From JAFDXJ01 sp038257845 (lineage in GTDB: Bacteria; Bacteroidota; Bacteroidia; Chitinophagales; Chitinophagaceae), in NCBI GenBank assembly GCA_038257845.1, contig JBBSQL010000001.1, forward strand, positions 186,001 to 250,000: a stretch of DNA of 64,000 bases, in the 5' to 3' direction. Position numbers and translations under genes: made by a program. The notes beneath the pieces are model-generated. The model had not been told where the DNA came from. It worked only from the letters and a program-made list of their open reading frames with translations, and did no database searches. Positions 9,320 through 18,758 of this stretch are shown here, piece by piece. Numbering within the stretch: the stretch's first letter is position 1; every line of letters starts with the position of its first letter.

Positions 9320-10930
9320 AATTTGCGGGTTTTTAAGAATTGCGGCAGCAAGGCGCTCATCTCTTTTATACACATCGTTCCTGAAATTTAAAACTCCATC
9401 ACCCGTTACCCACGAGGTAAAATAAGCAATAAAAACAGGTTCCGGATTTTTTAATGTTACATATTTTTCCCTGCCGGCATGCATGGCATTATAGATAGAA
9501 GTTTTATTCCAGGACGAATCATTTCTTAATAAATAATCCGCCATTTTTTCGGCATCTGACAGACGGATGCACCCATGACTAAATGCCCGTGAAGACTCAC
9601 CGAATAAGGACTTTGCAGGTGTATCATGCAGGTAAATATCAAAACTGTTTGGGAATAAAAATTTCACTAAACCCAATGAATTATTGGGCCCTGGCTTTTG
9701 GCGCACATTGCCTCCATTCCATTCCATGTCGTGCCTTGCGAGATAATTACTGTTTGTCCTGATGCCCGGCATCACTTCATTGCGCATAATACCCGGGGGA
9801 ATGTTCCAATAAGGACTAAACACAACGTATTTTATTTCACCATTAAAAATAACCGTCTTATGCGCTGGCTGTCCAACAACAACATCCATATTCCAGGACA
9901 ATTTGTTATTTTCATATACATGCAATTTATATTCAGGAATATTTACAACGATATAATTTGACTGCAGATTCACCGGCACCCACCTGCTTCGTTCCATATT
10001 CACAATGATCTGTTCGATCCTGTTTTCAACAGGTACATTCATTTCTCTAAAAACTGCCGGGCCTGCTGCGCCATCTGTTGACAAGCCCATTCGTTCCTGG
10101 AAATGCTTAAGTCCAAAATACAATGCAGAATCAAAAACAATACTGCCGTTATTTGCCTGCATATCACCTGTGATTAAAAAGTACTTGCGCATTTCTATGA
10201 CAGAAGCAGATGAATCACCGATCTTTAAAACTTTTTTATCCGGTTCAATGATTGGCCAGCCGCCTTTCGCCTGTATATCTTTATACGTTTTTAAAAAATT
10301 GCGCAGCTTCGTGTATTGCGCATACACAGGTGCATCCTGCAATATGTCTTTACCGGAAACAAGGGAATCAAGTAATTCGTTGTAAGAAACTTTTTTTCGG
10401 GGCAGCAACCAATCCATAGATACAGATTGCTTTTCATCAATACCCTGCCAAACATTTTTGGCATACATAAAATACTGCGCGGTAAGCATTATATCAGTAA
10501 GAGGAGATGGTTTGTTTGTACTATCGCGGCCATTATTTTTCATCAATAACATAAATTCATTTTTATACGGGAAAGAATCCTGTAAGCCTTCTTCACTGAT
10601 GTTTTGAATGCGGTTAAATAAATTTACGGCGGGTTCTATTAAGCCACTTTTATCATACCAGGCAAGCGCAAATTTTCTTTTAAAATAAAAAGTGTCCAGG
10701 TCTTTTTTTAATGGCATCAGGGCCGGGAAATTTTGCAAAAAAACACTTATTTTACTACTGTCAAAAAACACATCGAGCTTGCTGTTGAAACTTCCCTGGA
10801 TGGTGATGTCCTTTGGAGAGGCTGCTGGTATTGTGTCTTTATTATTTTTATTTGTCGCATTGCTGTTACAGGAGGCCAGTAATAAAATGAGCAAGGCATT
10901 CATAAAAATCACTTCTAAATATTTTTTCAT
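9317..10930 (-). CDS. L,D-transpeptidase (YcbB/LdtD-like) lipoprotein
   Basis: Predicted to form 3-3 cross-links in peptidoglycan or attach proteins to it, acting in the periplasm. The N-terminus is a lipoprotein signal with lipobox LASC (Cys21); an alternative start at Met10 would also keep it. The order is as in YcbB: an N-terminal helical domain (~60-230), a peptidoglycan-binding-like repeat (~235-300), then a YkuD catalytic domain (~320-490) with the signature SHGCIRLSDA (His452, Cys454). At 537 residues it is close to the family length of 550-615. Upstream lie a bidirectional terminator and the TonB receptor gene; no other wall gene is adjacent. Confidence 0.9.
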   Translation of the reverse strand: MKKYLEVIFMNALLILLLASCNSNATNKNNKDTIPAASPKDITIQGSFNSKLDVFFDSSKISVFLQNFPALMPLKKDLDTFYFKRKFALAWYDKSGLIEPAVNLFNRIQNISEEGLQDSFPYKNEFMLLMKNNGRDSTNKPSPLTDIMLTAQYFMYAKNVWQGIDEKQSVSMDWLLPRKKVSYNELLDSLVSGKDILQDAPVYAQYTKLRNFLKTYKDIQAKGGWPIIEPDKKVLKIGDSSASVIEMRKYFLITGDMQANNGSIVFDSALYFGLKHFQERMGLSTDGAAGPAVFREMNVPVENRIEQIIVNMERSRWVPVNLQSNYIVVNIPEYKLHVYENNKLSWNMDVVVGQPAHKTVIFNGEIKYVVFSPYWNIPPGIMRNEVMPGIRTNSNYLARHDMEWNGGNVRQKPGPNNSLGLVKFLFPNSFDIYLHDTPAKSLFGESSRAFSHGCIRLSDAEKMADYLLRNDSSWNKTSIYNAMHAGREKYVTLKNPEPVFIAYFTSWVTGDGVLNFRNDVYKRDERLAAAILKNPQI

Positions 10931-11010
10931 ATCAGGTTACTTTCAATTCATGATAAAAATAAGACTTATTTTTTATACTTGTTTTGCATGTTGTATTCAA
11001 AGTAATTTCA

Positions 11011-11045
11011 AAAAAATGGCCGGCTATTTTTGCCGGCCATTTTTT
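11011..11045. terminator. Bidirectional intrinsic terminator
   Basis: A perfect 14-bp inverted repeat (AAAAAATGGCCGGC, 7-base loop, then its complement) whose ends supply an A-run and a T-run, so it works on either strand. It lies 17 bases after the stop of the minus-strand TonB receptor gene, which it most likely terminates. Confidence 0.88.
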
Positions 11046-11062
11046 CAAAAAATCATAACTAA

Positions 11063-13948
11063 TTAAAATACATTGTATCCAAAACTGATGTAGTATAAGC
11101 CGCCGATAAACGGATTACCAAATGCATTTCTATAGTATTTATTGAGCAAATTGGTTGCGCCTAATTTGATCTGATTTTTAGATGTGCCAATATTCAACTT
11201 ATAACTAACCTGGGCGTCCAATGTACCAAAAGATGGAATTTCACCGGTACCAAAAGTGCCTTCCCAGTTTACTTTGTCCTGCCATTTGTAGATCACGTTA
11301 AAACCAAGTCCCTTGTAGGCATCATCATTGGATAAACCAAGATTGAAGCGGGTTTTAGGGGTATTGAAAAATGCCACGCCATTATCCGGAACGCCGCTGA
11401 TATTATCCCCGTAAACATTACCCATAATGCGGTAGCCTTTCATACCTACTTTGTATTCGAGGCTCAATCCCCAGCCATTTGTTTTCACTGCTGACTTGCT
11501 ATTTGTAACAAAGGAAAAGTTCTGTGTAGTGAATGGGCTGCTTAATTGTGAAATGGAAGTTGTAGGATCATTGTCAATACCACGGGCAACAGCAGAACGC
11601 AAAATGAAGTCATTGTATTTGCTGAAATAATAGTAAGCATCAATCAATAATTTTTTTCCGACGATACCACGGTAACCAACTTCATAAGATTCCATTTTTT
11701 CAGGTTGGACCTGAACGAAATCTGCTTTCACCAATAATCCCGGATTCGGTATGCCGGCTGCAACAGAATTCCTGAAGGCAACTACACTTTCCGCTGTGTA
11801 AACCGGGTTCGTGGCAAAATTGTAAAAAGTACCAAATTGTGGTAAGCCACCAATCAGCTTCGTTCCTGGTGTTGTAAGATTGATATACTGATCCTGGTTG
11901 GAAGGGAAACGATATGCCTGCTGGTAAGAAAGCCTGAAAAAATTATCTTTCGCAACTTTAATTGAAGCAGTAACACGTGGCGTAAAATTACCTTTAAAAT
12001 TATCCTGCTTATCAAAACGGCCGGAAGCAGAGAGTTTCAGTACATCATTGAATAATTCTTTCTGCAATTGAATATAAGCGCCAAATTCATTGATCTTTAT
12101 CGGGGCTGCAGTATCTGCAAAAATGGTTCCCTGGGAATTAATATTATAAAGCCTGTAACTCGCGCCAACCAAAACATCTACAAACTTTACATATTGTGAT
12201 AAATTCCATTGACCTTCTAATTGATAGAGGTCAGACTTATCTGCAAATTGAGCGCCTCCATCATTAATAGAAGTGGTGATGGCTTTATTGAAAGCAGCAA
12301 TGTATTCAGGAGTTCCTGGCATGTACCGGCCTATATCTGCCTGGCCCCTGGCAATACCATGTGCCGCTCCGGCAGATGCGCCTTGTAATACAGCGCCTGC
12401 ATAATTTGCAGTGTATTCACCAAACCAACTTCCGTTATCCTTCCATGCATTATTTATTGATAGCGCTGCCAGCGTGGTTGCATAAGAATCTCCAGAGTTT
12501 TCCTGGGTAGTATATGCACGGAAAAACCAATTTTTAGCTTTAAACTCTAATTTGTATTGACCAATAACAAAATTTTTCAAAGTATATCTGTCTGCTCCTG
12601 TATATATAGCATTTCCTTTTCCCCAGTTACCAGTAAGTGAAGCTTCAATGGTAGGAGAAATTTTGTAATAAAGACCTGCTGATAATTTGAGGTTATATGA
12701 ATTATAATCTACGAGGTCTTTTTCTGAATAGCCGGTTCGGCTAACAAGCTGACCACCAAAAACATTATTTGCGATACCTGCACCAAATATATTTAAGACA
12801 CCATATTCAGGGTGCACGGCATAATAACCAATAATTTCCTGTTGTGTGGGTGCTCTTCCAAGCATGGCGACCAAAATACCAATTACTGTATTTAATGTAG
12901 GATTGGATGGTCCGAAAATGCCTGCCAAAGCGATATCCTGCATACTTGCACTGGCTTCATCACCATATACATTCACACCATCATAATTCGGATCTGTAGC
13001 CCTGTCGCCTGGTTTTATTTTGCTTAATACATTATTACGCAACAAGTCTGTGGTATCATCTGCCTGCCAGTCATCTGTTTTAGAATAGGAAACGCCGATT
13101 TTAAAAGCAAATTTATCAGACACTTTTTTGCCCCAACGCAAACTCCAGTCATAAAACGGAGAAGTAGCATGGCGGTAATCATTAAAATGCATAGCACCCT
13201 GTTTGATCAAAACACTCAGGCCCTGGTATTTAAAAGGATCTTTACTCGTAATTAATAATGTACCATTCAAGCCACCTGAGCCATACAATGCAGATGATGC
13301 GCCGGACAACAATTCCATATTATCCACATCAAGTTCTGTAATACCAATTACATTTCCTACAGAAAAGTTCAAAGCCGGGGCCGAATTATCCATGCCATCC
13401 ATAAACTGATTAAACCGCAGGTTACCGCTACCATTGAAACCGCGGGTACTCACTGTTTTAAAAGTATAACTGGAAGTAGTAACGTCCACTCCTTTTAAAT
13501 TTCCTAATGCATCATAATAGTTCGCACCTGGTGCATTGCGGATTGTGGTAGCACTTACTCTTTCAATAGAAACCGGTGATTCAAGAATGCGCTCCGGTAA
13601 ACGGGAAGCGGCTATCACAATTTCCTGCCCGAGTGCATAAGAAGGTTCTATATCTATAATGAGATCGGTGCCGGTAAATTCCACATCTTTAGCAGCGTAG
13701 CCAATAGAACTCACCACCAGGGTAAATGGTGGTTTTTGATTGGTTGAAAATTTAAAATTTCCGCGGTCATCTGTGTATGCGCCAACAGATGTGCCTTTGA
13801 TCAAAACAGAAACTGCCGACAGCGTTTCTTTCGTCTCACTATTTTTAATGGTGCCTGAAACTGTGGTTGACTGCGCAATTGCAGTAACACATAAAAGCAA
13901 AAAGCTACCAAAAAAGAATACGAACTTCTGCATGTTAGTTTTACTCAT
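11063..13948 (-). CDS. TonB-dependent outer-membrane receptor (SusC-like, CarboxypepD_reg domain)
   Basis: A 961-residue outer-membrane transporter, energised by TonB, substrate unknown. The start chosen at 13948 begins directly with a good signal peptide (MSKTNMQKFVFFFG, cleaved after TAIAQ). The open frame extends 55 codons further, but that would overlap purC on the other strand and put a second hydrophobic stretch in front. Next come a CarboxypepD_reg-like domain (~25-110), a plug domain (~125-240, with STRGFNG and SSALYGSGG) and a long beta-barrel ending in an aromatic residue (GYNVF). No SusD partner is adjacent, unlike polysaccharide loci, so it may instead carry a small ligand such as a metal chelate. 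A strong terminator follows. Confidence 0.9.
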   Translation of the reverse strand: MSKTNMQKFVFFFGSFLLLCVTAIAQSTTVSGTIKNSETKETLSAVSVLIKGTSVGAYTDDRGNFKFSTNQKPPFTLVVSSIGYAAKDVEFTGTDLIIDIEPSYALGQEIVIAASRLPERILESPVSIERVSATTIRNAPGANYYDALGNLKGVDVTTSSYTFKTVSTRGFNGSGNLRFNQFMDGMDNSAPALNFSVGNVIGITELDVDNMELLSGASSALYGSGGLNGTLLITSKDPFKYQGLSVLIKQGAMHFNDYRHATSPFYDWSLRWGKKVSDKFAFKIGVSYSKTDDWQADDTTDLLRNNVLSKIKPGDRATDPNYDGVNVYGDEASASMQDIALAGIFGPSNPTLNTVIGILVAMLGRAPTQQEIIGYYAVHPEYGVLNIFGAGIANNVFGGQLVSRTGYSEKDLVDYNSYNLKLSAGLYYKISPTIEASLTGNWGKGNAIYTGADRYTLKNFVIGQYKLEFKAKNWFFRAYTTQENSGDSYATTLAALSINNAWKDNGSWFGEYTANYAGAVLQGASAGAAHGIARGQADIGRYMPGTPEYIAAFNKAITTSINDGGAQFADKSDLYQLEGQWNLSQYVKFVDVLVGASYRLYNINSQGTIFADTAAPIKINEFGAYIQLQKELFNDVLKLSASGRFDKQDNFKGNFTPRVTASIKVAKDNFFRLSYQQAYRFPSNQDQYINLTTPGTKLIGGLPQFGTFYNFATNPVYTAESVVAFRNSVAAGIPNPGLLVKADFVQVQPEKMESYEVGYRGIVGKKLLIDAYYYFSKYNDFILRSAVARGIDNDPTTSISQLSSPFTTQNFSFVTNSKSAVKTNGWGLSLEYKVGMKGYRIMGNVYGDNISGVPDNGVAFFNTPKTRFNLGLSNDDAYKGLGFNVIYKWQDKVNWEGTFGTGEIPSFGTLDAQVSYKLNIGTSKNQIKLGATNLLNKYYRNAFGNPFIGGLYYISFGYNVF

Positions 13949-14078
13949 AAGGATTTGTTTTATTAAAATTAGCACAATAATAATTAATAACATTTTATTT
14001 AAAAAAAAATAAAAAAAAGATGTACAAAACTTGTTGATTAAATTATTCCATAATCGTTTCCGGGGTTTATTTTTCAAA

Positions 14079-14086
14079 TAAATTTG
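14079..14086 (+). promoter_or_regulatory. Predicted -7 promoter box for purC
   Basis: TAAATTTG, exact match to TAnnTTTG, ending only 4 bases before the purC ATG at 14091. Transcription would begin at or next to the start codon, giving a leaderless or nearly leaderless message. Confidence 0.55.
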
Positions 14087-14090
14087 AGGT

Positions 14091-15023
14091 ATGAAAAAAT
14101 TTGAATTTCCCAAACAAACTCATTTCTATAAAGGCAAGGTTCGCGACGTTTATACCATTGATAATAACTGGCTCCTGATGATTGCCAGTGACCGTATTTC
14201 CGCTTTTGATGTAATCTTGCCACGATCAATTCCTTTTAAGGGACAGGCACTCAACCAGGTTGCCGCGTATATGCTTCACGCCACTGCTGATATTTGTCAA
14301 AACTGGCTGGTATCAACACCTGCAGCCAATGTTTCATTGGGAAAAAAATGTTTGCCCTTTAAAATTGAAATGGTCGTTCGTGGAAATTTAACAGGCCATG
14401 CCTGGAGAACATACCAGCAGGGTAAAAGAATTTTATGCGGTGCTGAAATGCCGGATAACATGAAAGAAAATGATTTTTTTCCTTCTCCTATAATTACACC
14501 TTCCACCAAAGCAGCAGCCGGGCATGATGAAGATATTTCAAAAGAAGAGATCATACAACAAGGTCTCGCTTCAAAAGACGAATGGGAGAAATTGAGTAAA
14601 ACTGCACTGGCATTGTTTGAAAGAGGGAAACAGCTCGCAGCTTCCCGCGGCCTGATCCTGGCGGATACAAAATATGAATTTGGAAAAATTGGTGAAGAAA
14701 TTTATTTAATGGATGAAATTCATACGCCGGATTCTTCGCGGTATTTTTATGCAAAGGATTTTGATGAGAAACAAAAAAACGGCGAGCGCCAAAAACAATT
14801 GAGTAAAGAATTTGTGCGGGAATGGCTCATCGAAAATAATTTTATGGGAAAGGCCGGACAACAGGTGCCTGCAATGAGCGATGAATGGGTGGATGCCATT
14901 TCAAAAAGATATATTGAATTATATGAAATACTGATTGGTGAAAAATTTAAACCGGAGCATGACAGTGACGATGCATTGTATGAAAAAATGATGCATGAAT
15001 TAAAAACACGCGGCATCATTTAA
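14091..15023 (+). CDS. purC: Phosphoribosylaminoimidazole-succinocarboxamide (SAICAR) synthase
   Basis: Joins CAIR with aspartate using ATP to form SAICAR in de novo purine synthesis. The 310-residue protein has the classic motifs: GKVRDVY (~17-23), the substrate-binding SDRISAFD (~33-40), VVRGNLTGHAW, ADTKYEFG (~195) and DEIHTPDSSRYF (~212-223). The length matches the longer form shared by yeast and many Bacteroidota rather than the ~240-residue E. coli form. It stands alone, convergent with trhO, away from other pur genes in the window. The adjacent promoter box suggests leaderless transcription. Confidence 0.97.
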   Translation: MKKFEFPKQTHFYKGKVRDVYTIDNNWLLMIASDRISAFDVILPRSIPFKGQALNQVAAYMLHATADICQNWLVSTPAANVSLGKKCLPFKIEMVVRGNLTGHAWRTYQQGKRILCGAEMPDNMKENDFFPSPIITPSTKAAAGHDEDISKEEIIQQGLASKDEWEKLSKTALALFERGKQLAASRGLILADTKYEFGKIGEEIYLMDEIHTPDSSRYFYAKDFDEKQKNGERQKQLSKEFVREWLIENNFMGKAGQQVPAMSDEWVDAISKRYIELYEILIGEKFKPEHDSDDALYEKMMHELKTRGII

Positions 15024-15034
15024 AGCGATTGCAA

Positions 15035-16087
15035 TTAATTTTCTTCTTCTTTCAATGCATTCAGTCTTGGACGAAGTCTTGTTTTACTTTTATTAAAAAT
15101 ATGTTGGCCTTTATCTATTCCGGCACGCAGTTGTTTGCGCCGTTCATCTGGTAAAAGCAACATTTCTTTACAAGCATCAGAACAACAATGTTCCATTTTT
15201 TCTGCACATTCACTGCATTGAATAAATAATAAATGGCAACCATCATTCGCGCAATTCACATGATCGTCGCAGGGTTTGCCGCATTGGTGGCAATGTGCAA
15301 TGATTTCCTTTGAAACCCGCTCCCCAAGCCGGTTATCGAACACGAAATTTTTCCCGCTAAATTTATTTTCCAGGTTATTTTCCTGTACCTGTTTGGCATA
15401 TTGAATGATGCCACCGTCCAAATGAAATACATGTTGAAAGCCTTTGTGCAATAACCAGGCACTGGCTTTTTCACAGCGTATGCCGCCAGTACAATACATG
15501 ACGATATTTTTTTCTTCATTGCCTTTCAGCAAATCCACAGCCATGGGCAATTGCTCCCGGAAAGTGTCTGAAGGCAATTCCTTTGCCTGCAAAAAATGAC
15601 CGACTTCATATTCATAATGATTGCGCATATCCACGATGATGGTTTGCGGATCATTCAGCATGTCATTCATTTTTACAGCATCTACATAATTGCCTTTTTT
15701 CTGCATATTAAACAATGGATCTTCGATTCCGTCTGCCACAATTTTATTGCGGACTTTTATTTTCAAAACCCAGAAAGCTTTTCCGTCATCATTGATGGCT
15801 GGGTTTAACCGGGTATTTTCGAGACCGTGAATTTCAGTTAAATATTTTTGAAAAAACACGACATTATTTTCAGGCACACTTACCTGTGCATTGATGCCTT
15901 CTGAGGCTATATAGATCCTGCCAAAAACATTTAAGCTATGCAAGTTTTTGTACAGTTCATCCCTGAAAATCATTGGATCTTCAATGTTGAAATACCTGTA
16001 AAAACTAAATGTTTTTCGGGGTTCCTTTTCAGACAGCATTTTTTCTTTGAGTTCCCTGTTTGAAATTCGGTTGTGTAAAACTGCCAT
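15035..16087 (-). CDS. trhO: tRNA uridine(34) hydroxylase (rhodanese-domain TrhO/YceA)
   Basis: Catalyses oxygen-dependent hydroxylation of U34 of tRNA to 5-hydroxyuridine, the precursor of cmo5U/mcmo5U-type wobble modifications. The 350-residue protein shows the family order: N-terminal ferredoxin-like domain (with YRYFNIEDP and ASEGINAQVS), a central rhodanese domain with active-site Cys in VMYCTGGIRCEKAS (~196-209), and a cysteine-rich C-terminal tail (CHQCGKPCDDHVNC, then CSECAEKMEHCCSDAC) probably binding zinc. It is convergent with purC, only 11 bases apart and with no clear terminator between. An exact -7 box lies 20 bases upstream. Confidence 0.93.
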   Translation of the reverse strand: MAVLHNRISNRELKEKMLSEKEPRKTFSFYRYFNIEDPMIFRDELYKNLHSLNVFGRIYIASEGINAQVSVPENNVVFFQKYLTEIHGLENTRLNPAINDDGKAFWVLKIKVRNKIVADGIEDPLFNMQKKGNYVDAVKMNDMLNDPQTIIVDMRNHYEYEVGHFLQAKELPSDTFREQLPMAVDLLKGNEEKNIVMYCTGGIRCEKASAWLLHKGFQHVFHLDGGIIQYAKQVQENNLENKFSGKNFVFDNRLGERVSKEIIAHCHQCGKPCDDHVNCANDGCHLLFIQCSECAEKMEHCCSDACKEMLLLPDERRKQLRAGIDKGQHIFNKSKTRLRPRLNALKEEEN

Positions 16088-16107
16088 CTGTCTATTTTTT
16101 CAAAATA

Positions 16108-16115
16108 CAAAAGTA
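16108..16115 (-). promoter_or_regulatory. Predicted -7 promoter box for trhO
   Basis: Minus strand reads TACTTTTG, an exact TAnnTTTG match, 20 bases before the ATG at 16087, giving a short 5' leader. Confidence 0.5.
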
Positions 16116-16213
16116 CATCATTGAATTTAAGGAAAAATTAAGGCAAATATTAAAATGCTTTTAAAAATTCAAAACTTGTCGTTTGAGAGATAATTCATAT
16201 TAAATTTATATAA

Positions 16214-16576
16214 ATGTTGTCCAACCTTACAATAGAAGCCATAGATGGATTATTTAAAATTTCTGCTTATAAGGATGTTTTTTCAGAACAGCCCGATGAA
16301 GCATTATTAAATAAAAATATCGAGTTATTCCTGAATGATTTTTACAGTTATAATTTCGCGGATACCAATTATGCGAAGCTTTTGGAGGAAAACAGGAATT
16401 TTTTATCGTTGTCTGAATTTTCCAAAAATGCTTCCCTCGAAGATATTCTTCAATACATTACTTTTTTTCTCTGGACAAATAAGTCATTTCCCGGTTATTT
16501 TAAAAAGAAAGTACTGGATGGCACCATACTCAGTTTGTTGCGCAGGCTGGATGAAATTTTGAAAACAAAAAAATAA
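16214..16576 (+). CDS. Conserved-looking hypothetical cytosolic protein
   Basis: A 120-residue protein I do not recognise. It is mostly helical by eye, with no signal peptide, no transmembrane segment, no cysteines and no catalytic motif. It is acidic in the first half (SEQPDEALLNKNIELFLNDF) and basic at the end (LRRLDEILKTKK). It stands alone on the plus strand between two minus-strand genes and ends only 5 bases before the stop of glgB. Upstream is TAAATTTA, a near match to the -7 box, with a TTTG about 20 bases before it. Codon usage resembles the neighbours, so I take it as real; function unknown. Confidence 0.7.
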   Translation: MLSNLTIEAIDGLFKISAYKDVFSEQPDEALLNKNIELFLNDFYSYNFADTNYAKLLEENRNFLSLSEFSKNASLEDILQYITFFLWTNKSFPGYFKKKVLDGTILSLLRRLDEILKTKK

Positions 16577-16581
16577 AAATT

Positions 16582-18639
16582 TCATTTCAAAATAACTGCA
16601 CCCAGGCCGGGCAGATTTAAAGTTACTTTGAACAAATTATTGGGGTCTTCTTTTGTGTCAGCTTCTGTTATTTCATTCATCCCCGCTATCTTTTCAATAT
16701 GATTATTTTCATTAACCGGCCTTACAACTATATCCTTATTGATAACTTTCCCGGAACCCCAAAATTCTTTACTGTCCGTATTCAGTATTTCTTTCCATTC
16801 GGTTTTTCCCCTTAACTCCATTTCCCACTTTTCATGAATGGTTTCAGTCAGGTTTAAAATAATAACGATATCATTTTCGGGGAGCAAGCCTTTTCTTCTA
16901 TATGAAATGACGCAGGATTCAGGTTTTGAAATATCAATCCATTCAAAGCCTTCGGGATAAAATTGTTTTTCATACATCGCTGGTTCATTCCTGTATAATT
17001 CATTTAATTTTTGCACGCAATACTTCAAACCTCCATGGCTTACGAGGTCTAATAATTCCCATTGCAATTCCGTTTTATAATTCCATTCTGATGTAGCGCC
17101 AAATTCATTTCCCATGAATAATAGTTTTGTTCCGGGATGTGTAAAAAAGTATGCATACAACAAACGCAGGTTTGCAAATTTCTGAAAATCATTGCCGGGC
17201 ATTTTATACAACATAGGGCTTTTCCCATGCACCACTTCATCATGAGAAAAAGGCAGCATAAAATTTTCACCATAAAAATACATCATGGAAAAAGTAAGAT
17301 CGTCCTGGTAAAATTGCCTGAAAATCGGATCGCGTTTAAAATAGCGCAACGTATCATGCATCCAGCCCATCATCCATTTCATGCCAAAACCTATTCCATC
17401 TTCATAGGTTGGCTTACTGATCTTCGGCCAGTCTGTGGACTCTTCAGCGATCATTTGAATATCCGGGAAATCTCTATACAAAGTTTCATTCAGTTCCTTT
17501 ACAAATGCAATGGCTTCGAGGTTTCCGTTTCCACCATATTTATTGGGTTCCCATTGTCCTTCATTCCGGCTGTAATCCAGGCGCAGCATGGAACTCACGG
17601 CATCAACACGTAAACCATCCGCATGAAAACGATCGCACCAAAACCGCGCGCTGCTGATCAAAAAACTCTTCACTTCTCCCCTGCCATAATTAAAAATATA
17701 ACTCGTCCAGTCCGGGTGATATCCTTTATTCACATCATCGTATTCATATACCCTGGAACCATCAAACATAAATAAACCATGTGCATCTGAGGGAAAATGA
17801 GAAGGCACCCAATCCAGGATCACACCTATATCTTCCTGGTGCAATGTGTCAATCATTTTTGCAAAATCCTGCGGATTTCCAAAACGGCTTGTCGGTGCAA
17901 AATAACCAATGCCCTGGTAGCCCCAGCTCCCATCATAAGGAAATTCCATCACCGGCATAAACTCTACATGCGTGAAGGCCATTTGTTTTAAATAAGGAAT
18001 TAATTTTTCCGTGATCTGTTCATAGCTATTGTATTTTTCAGGATCATTTTTATCTGGCCGCATCCAGCTCGCTAAATGAATTTCATAAACGGAAATGGGT
18101 GCATTCAAACTGTTGATGCTTTTTCTTTTTTTCATCCATGCACCATCTTTCCATTCATAAAAAGTACCCCAGGTAAGAGAAGATGTGTAAGGCGGCTTTT
18201 CCCAAAAATGTGCAAAGGGATCTCCTTTATCCAACTCCAGGCCTGCTACACCTTTTATATGATATTTATACGCTTCACCCGCCATGATCCCAGGTATGAA
18301 ACCTTCCCAAATCCCGGATTCATCAGGCCGCACATGAAGCGAATGTGCATTGATATTCCAATCATTAAAATTTCCTGTAACATGCACGTTAGTTGCATTT
18401 GGTGCCCATACAGCAAAATATGTTCCTGCTGTTTTGTTGATGATCAATTGTTTGTTTCCAAAAATTTCATATAACGTATAATGATTTCCATCACGGAATT
18501 TTTTTACGTCTTCTTCTGTAAATAAAGAATATTCCCAAACGGGCTTTACCAAATCAATGGCAGAAATTGCAACATTCTTTTTGTTGATATTTTCAATTTG
18601 ATCGGGCTTAATTTTTATATGTTTCATTTTTTTCCCCAT
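16582..18639 (-). CDS. glgB: 1,4-alpha-glucan branching enzyme (GH13)
   Basis: Makes alpha-1,6 branches in glycogen. The protein (685 residues from the ATG at 18639) has a CBM48 module (~60-160) and a GH13 barrel with nucleophile Asp346 in LRVDAVSSML, acid/base Glu399 in IAEESTDWP and transition-state Asp467 in SHDEVVHGK, then a C-terminal beta-sandwich. I prefer the ATG at 18639 over the TTG at 18642 because an AGGAG sequence lies 6 bases upstream of it; an ATG at codon 5 is also possible. It is unlinked in operon terms from glgC-glgA, which lie about 4 kb away on the same strand beyond the OMP/GLPGLI pair. Cytosolic. Confidence 0.96.
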   Translation of the reverse strand: MGKKMKHIKIKPDQIENINKKNVAISAIDLVKPVWEYSLFTEEDVKKFRDGNHYTLYEIFGNKQLIINKTAGTYFAVWAPNATNVHVTGNFNDWNINAHSLHVRPDESGIWEGFIPGIMAGEAYKYHIKGVAGLELDKGDPFAHFWEKPPYTSSLTWGTFYEWKDGAWMKKRKSINSLNAPISVYEIHLASWMRPDKNDPEKYNSYEQITEKLIPYLKQMAFTHVEFMPVMEFPYDGSWGYQGIGYFAPTSRFGNPQDFAKMIDTLHQEDIGVILDWVPSHFPSDAHGLFMFDGSRVYEYDDVNKGYHPDWTSYIFNYGRGEVKSFLISSARFWCDRFHADGLRVDAVSSMLRLDYSRNEGQWEPNKYGGNGNLEAIAFVKELNETLYRDFPDIQMIAEESTDWPKISKPTYEDGIGFGMKWMMGWMHDTLRYFKRDPIFRQFYQDDLTFSMMYFYGENFMLPFSHDEVVHGKSPMLYKMPGNDFQKFANLRLLYAYFFTHPGTKLLFMGNEFGATSEWNYKTELQWELLDLVSHGGLKYCVQKLNELYRNEPAMYEKQFYPEGFEWIDISKPESCVISYRRKGLLPENDIVIILNLTETIHEKWEMELRGKTEWKEILNTDSKEFWGSGKVINKDIVVRPVNENNHIEKIAGMNEITEADTKEDPNNLFKVTLNLPGLGAVILK

Positions 18640-18652
18640 CAAAATCTCCTTT
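18640..18652 (-). promoter_or_regulatory. Unusual Shine-Dalgarno-like site for glgB
   Basis: On the minus strand AGGAG (18646-18650) precedes the ATG by 6 bases. Bacteroidota genes, including most here, usually lack such a site, so it helps set the start and may mark efficient initiation. Confidence 0.5.
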
Positions 18653-18758
18653 TATATTTCCATTTGACCATTAACGTAAAATTATGAAGGCAATTCCATA
18701 TTCTTTTTTTTCTTTATCAATATTTGCAAATACGAAAACTATCATAGATTAACTGCGC

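Noticed and set aside
13949..14113. A 55-codon N-terminal extension of the TonB receptor open frame.
   Set aside because: It overlaps the purC start on the other strand, and the signal peptide begins exactly at the internal Met encoded at 13948.
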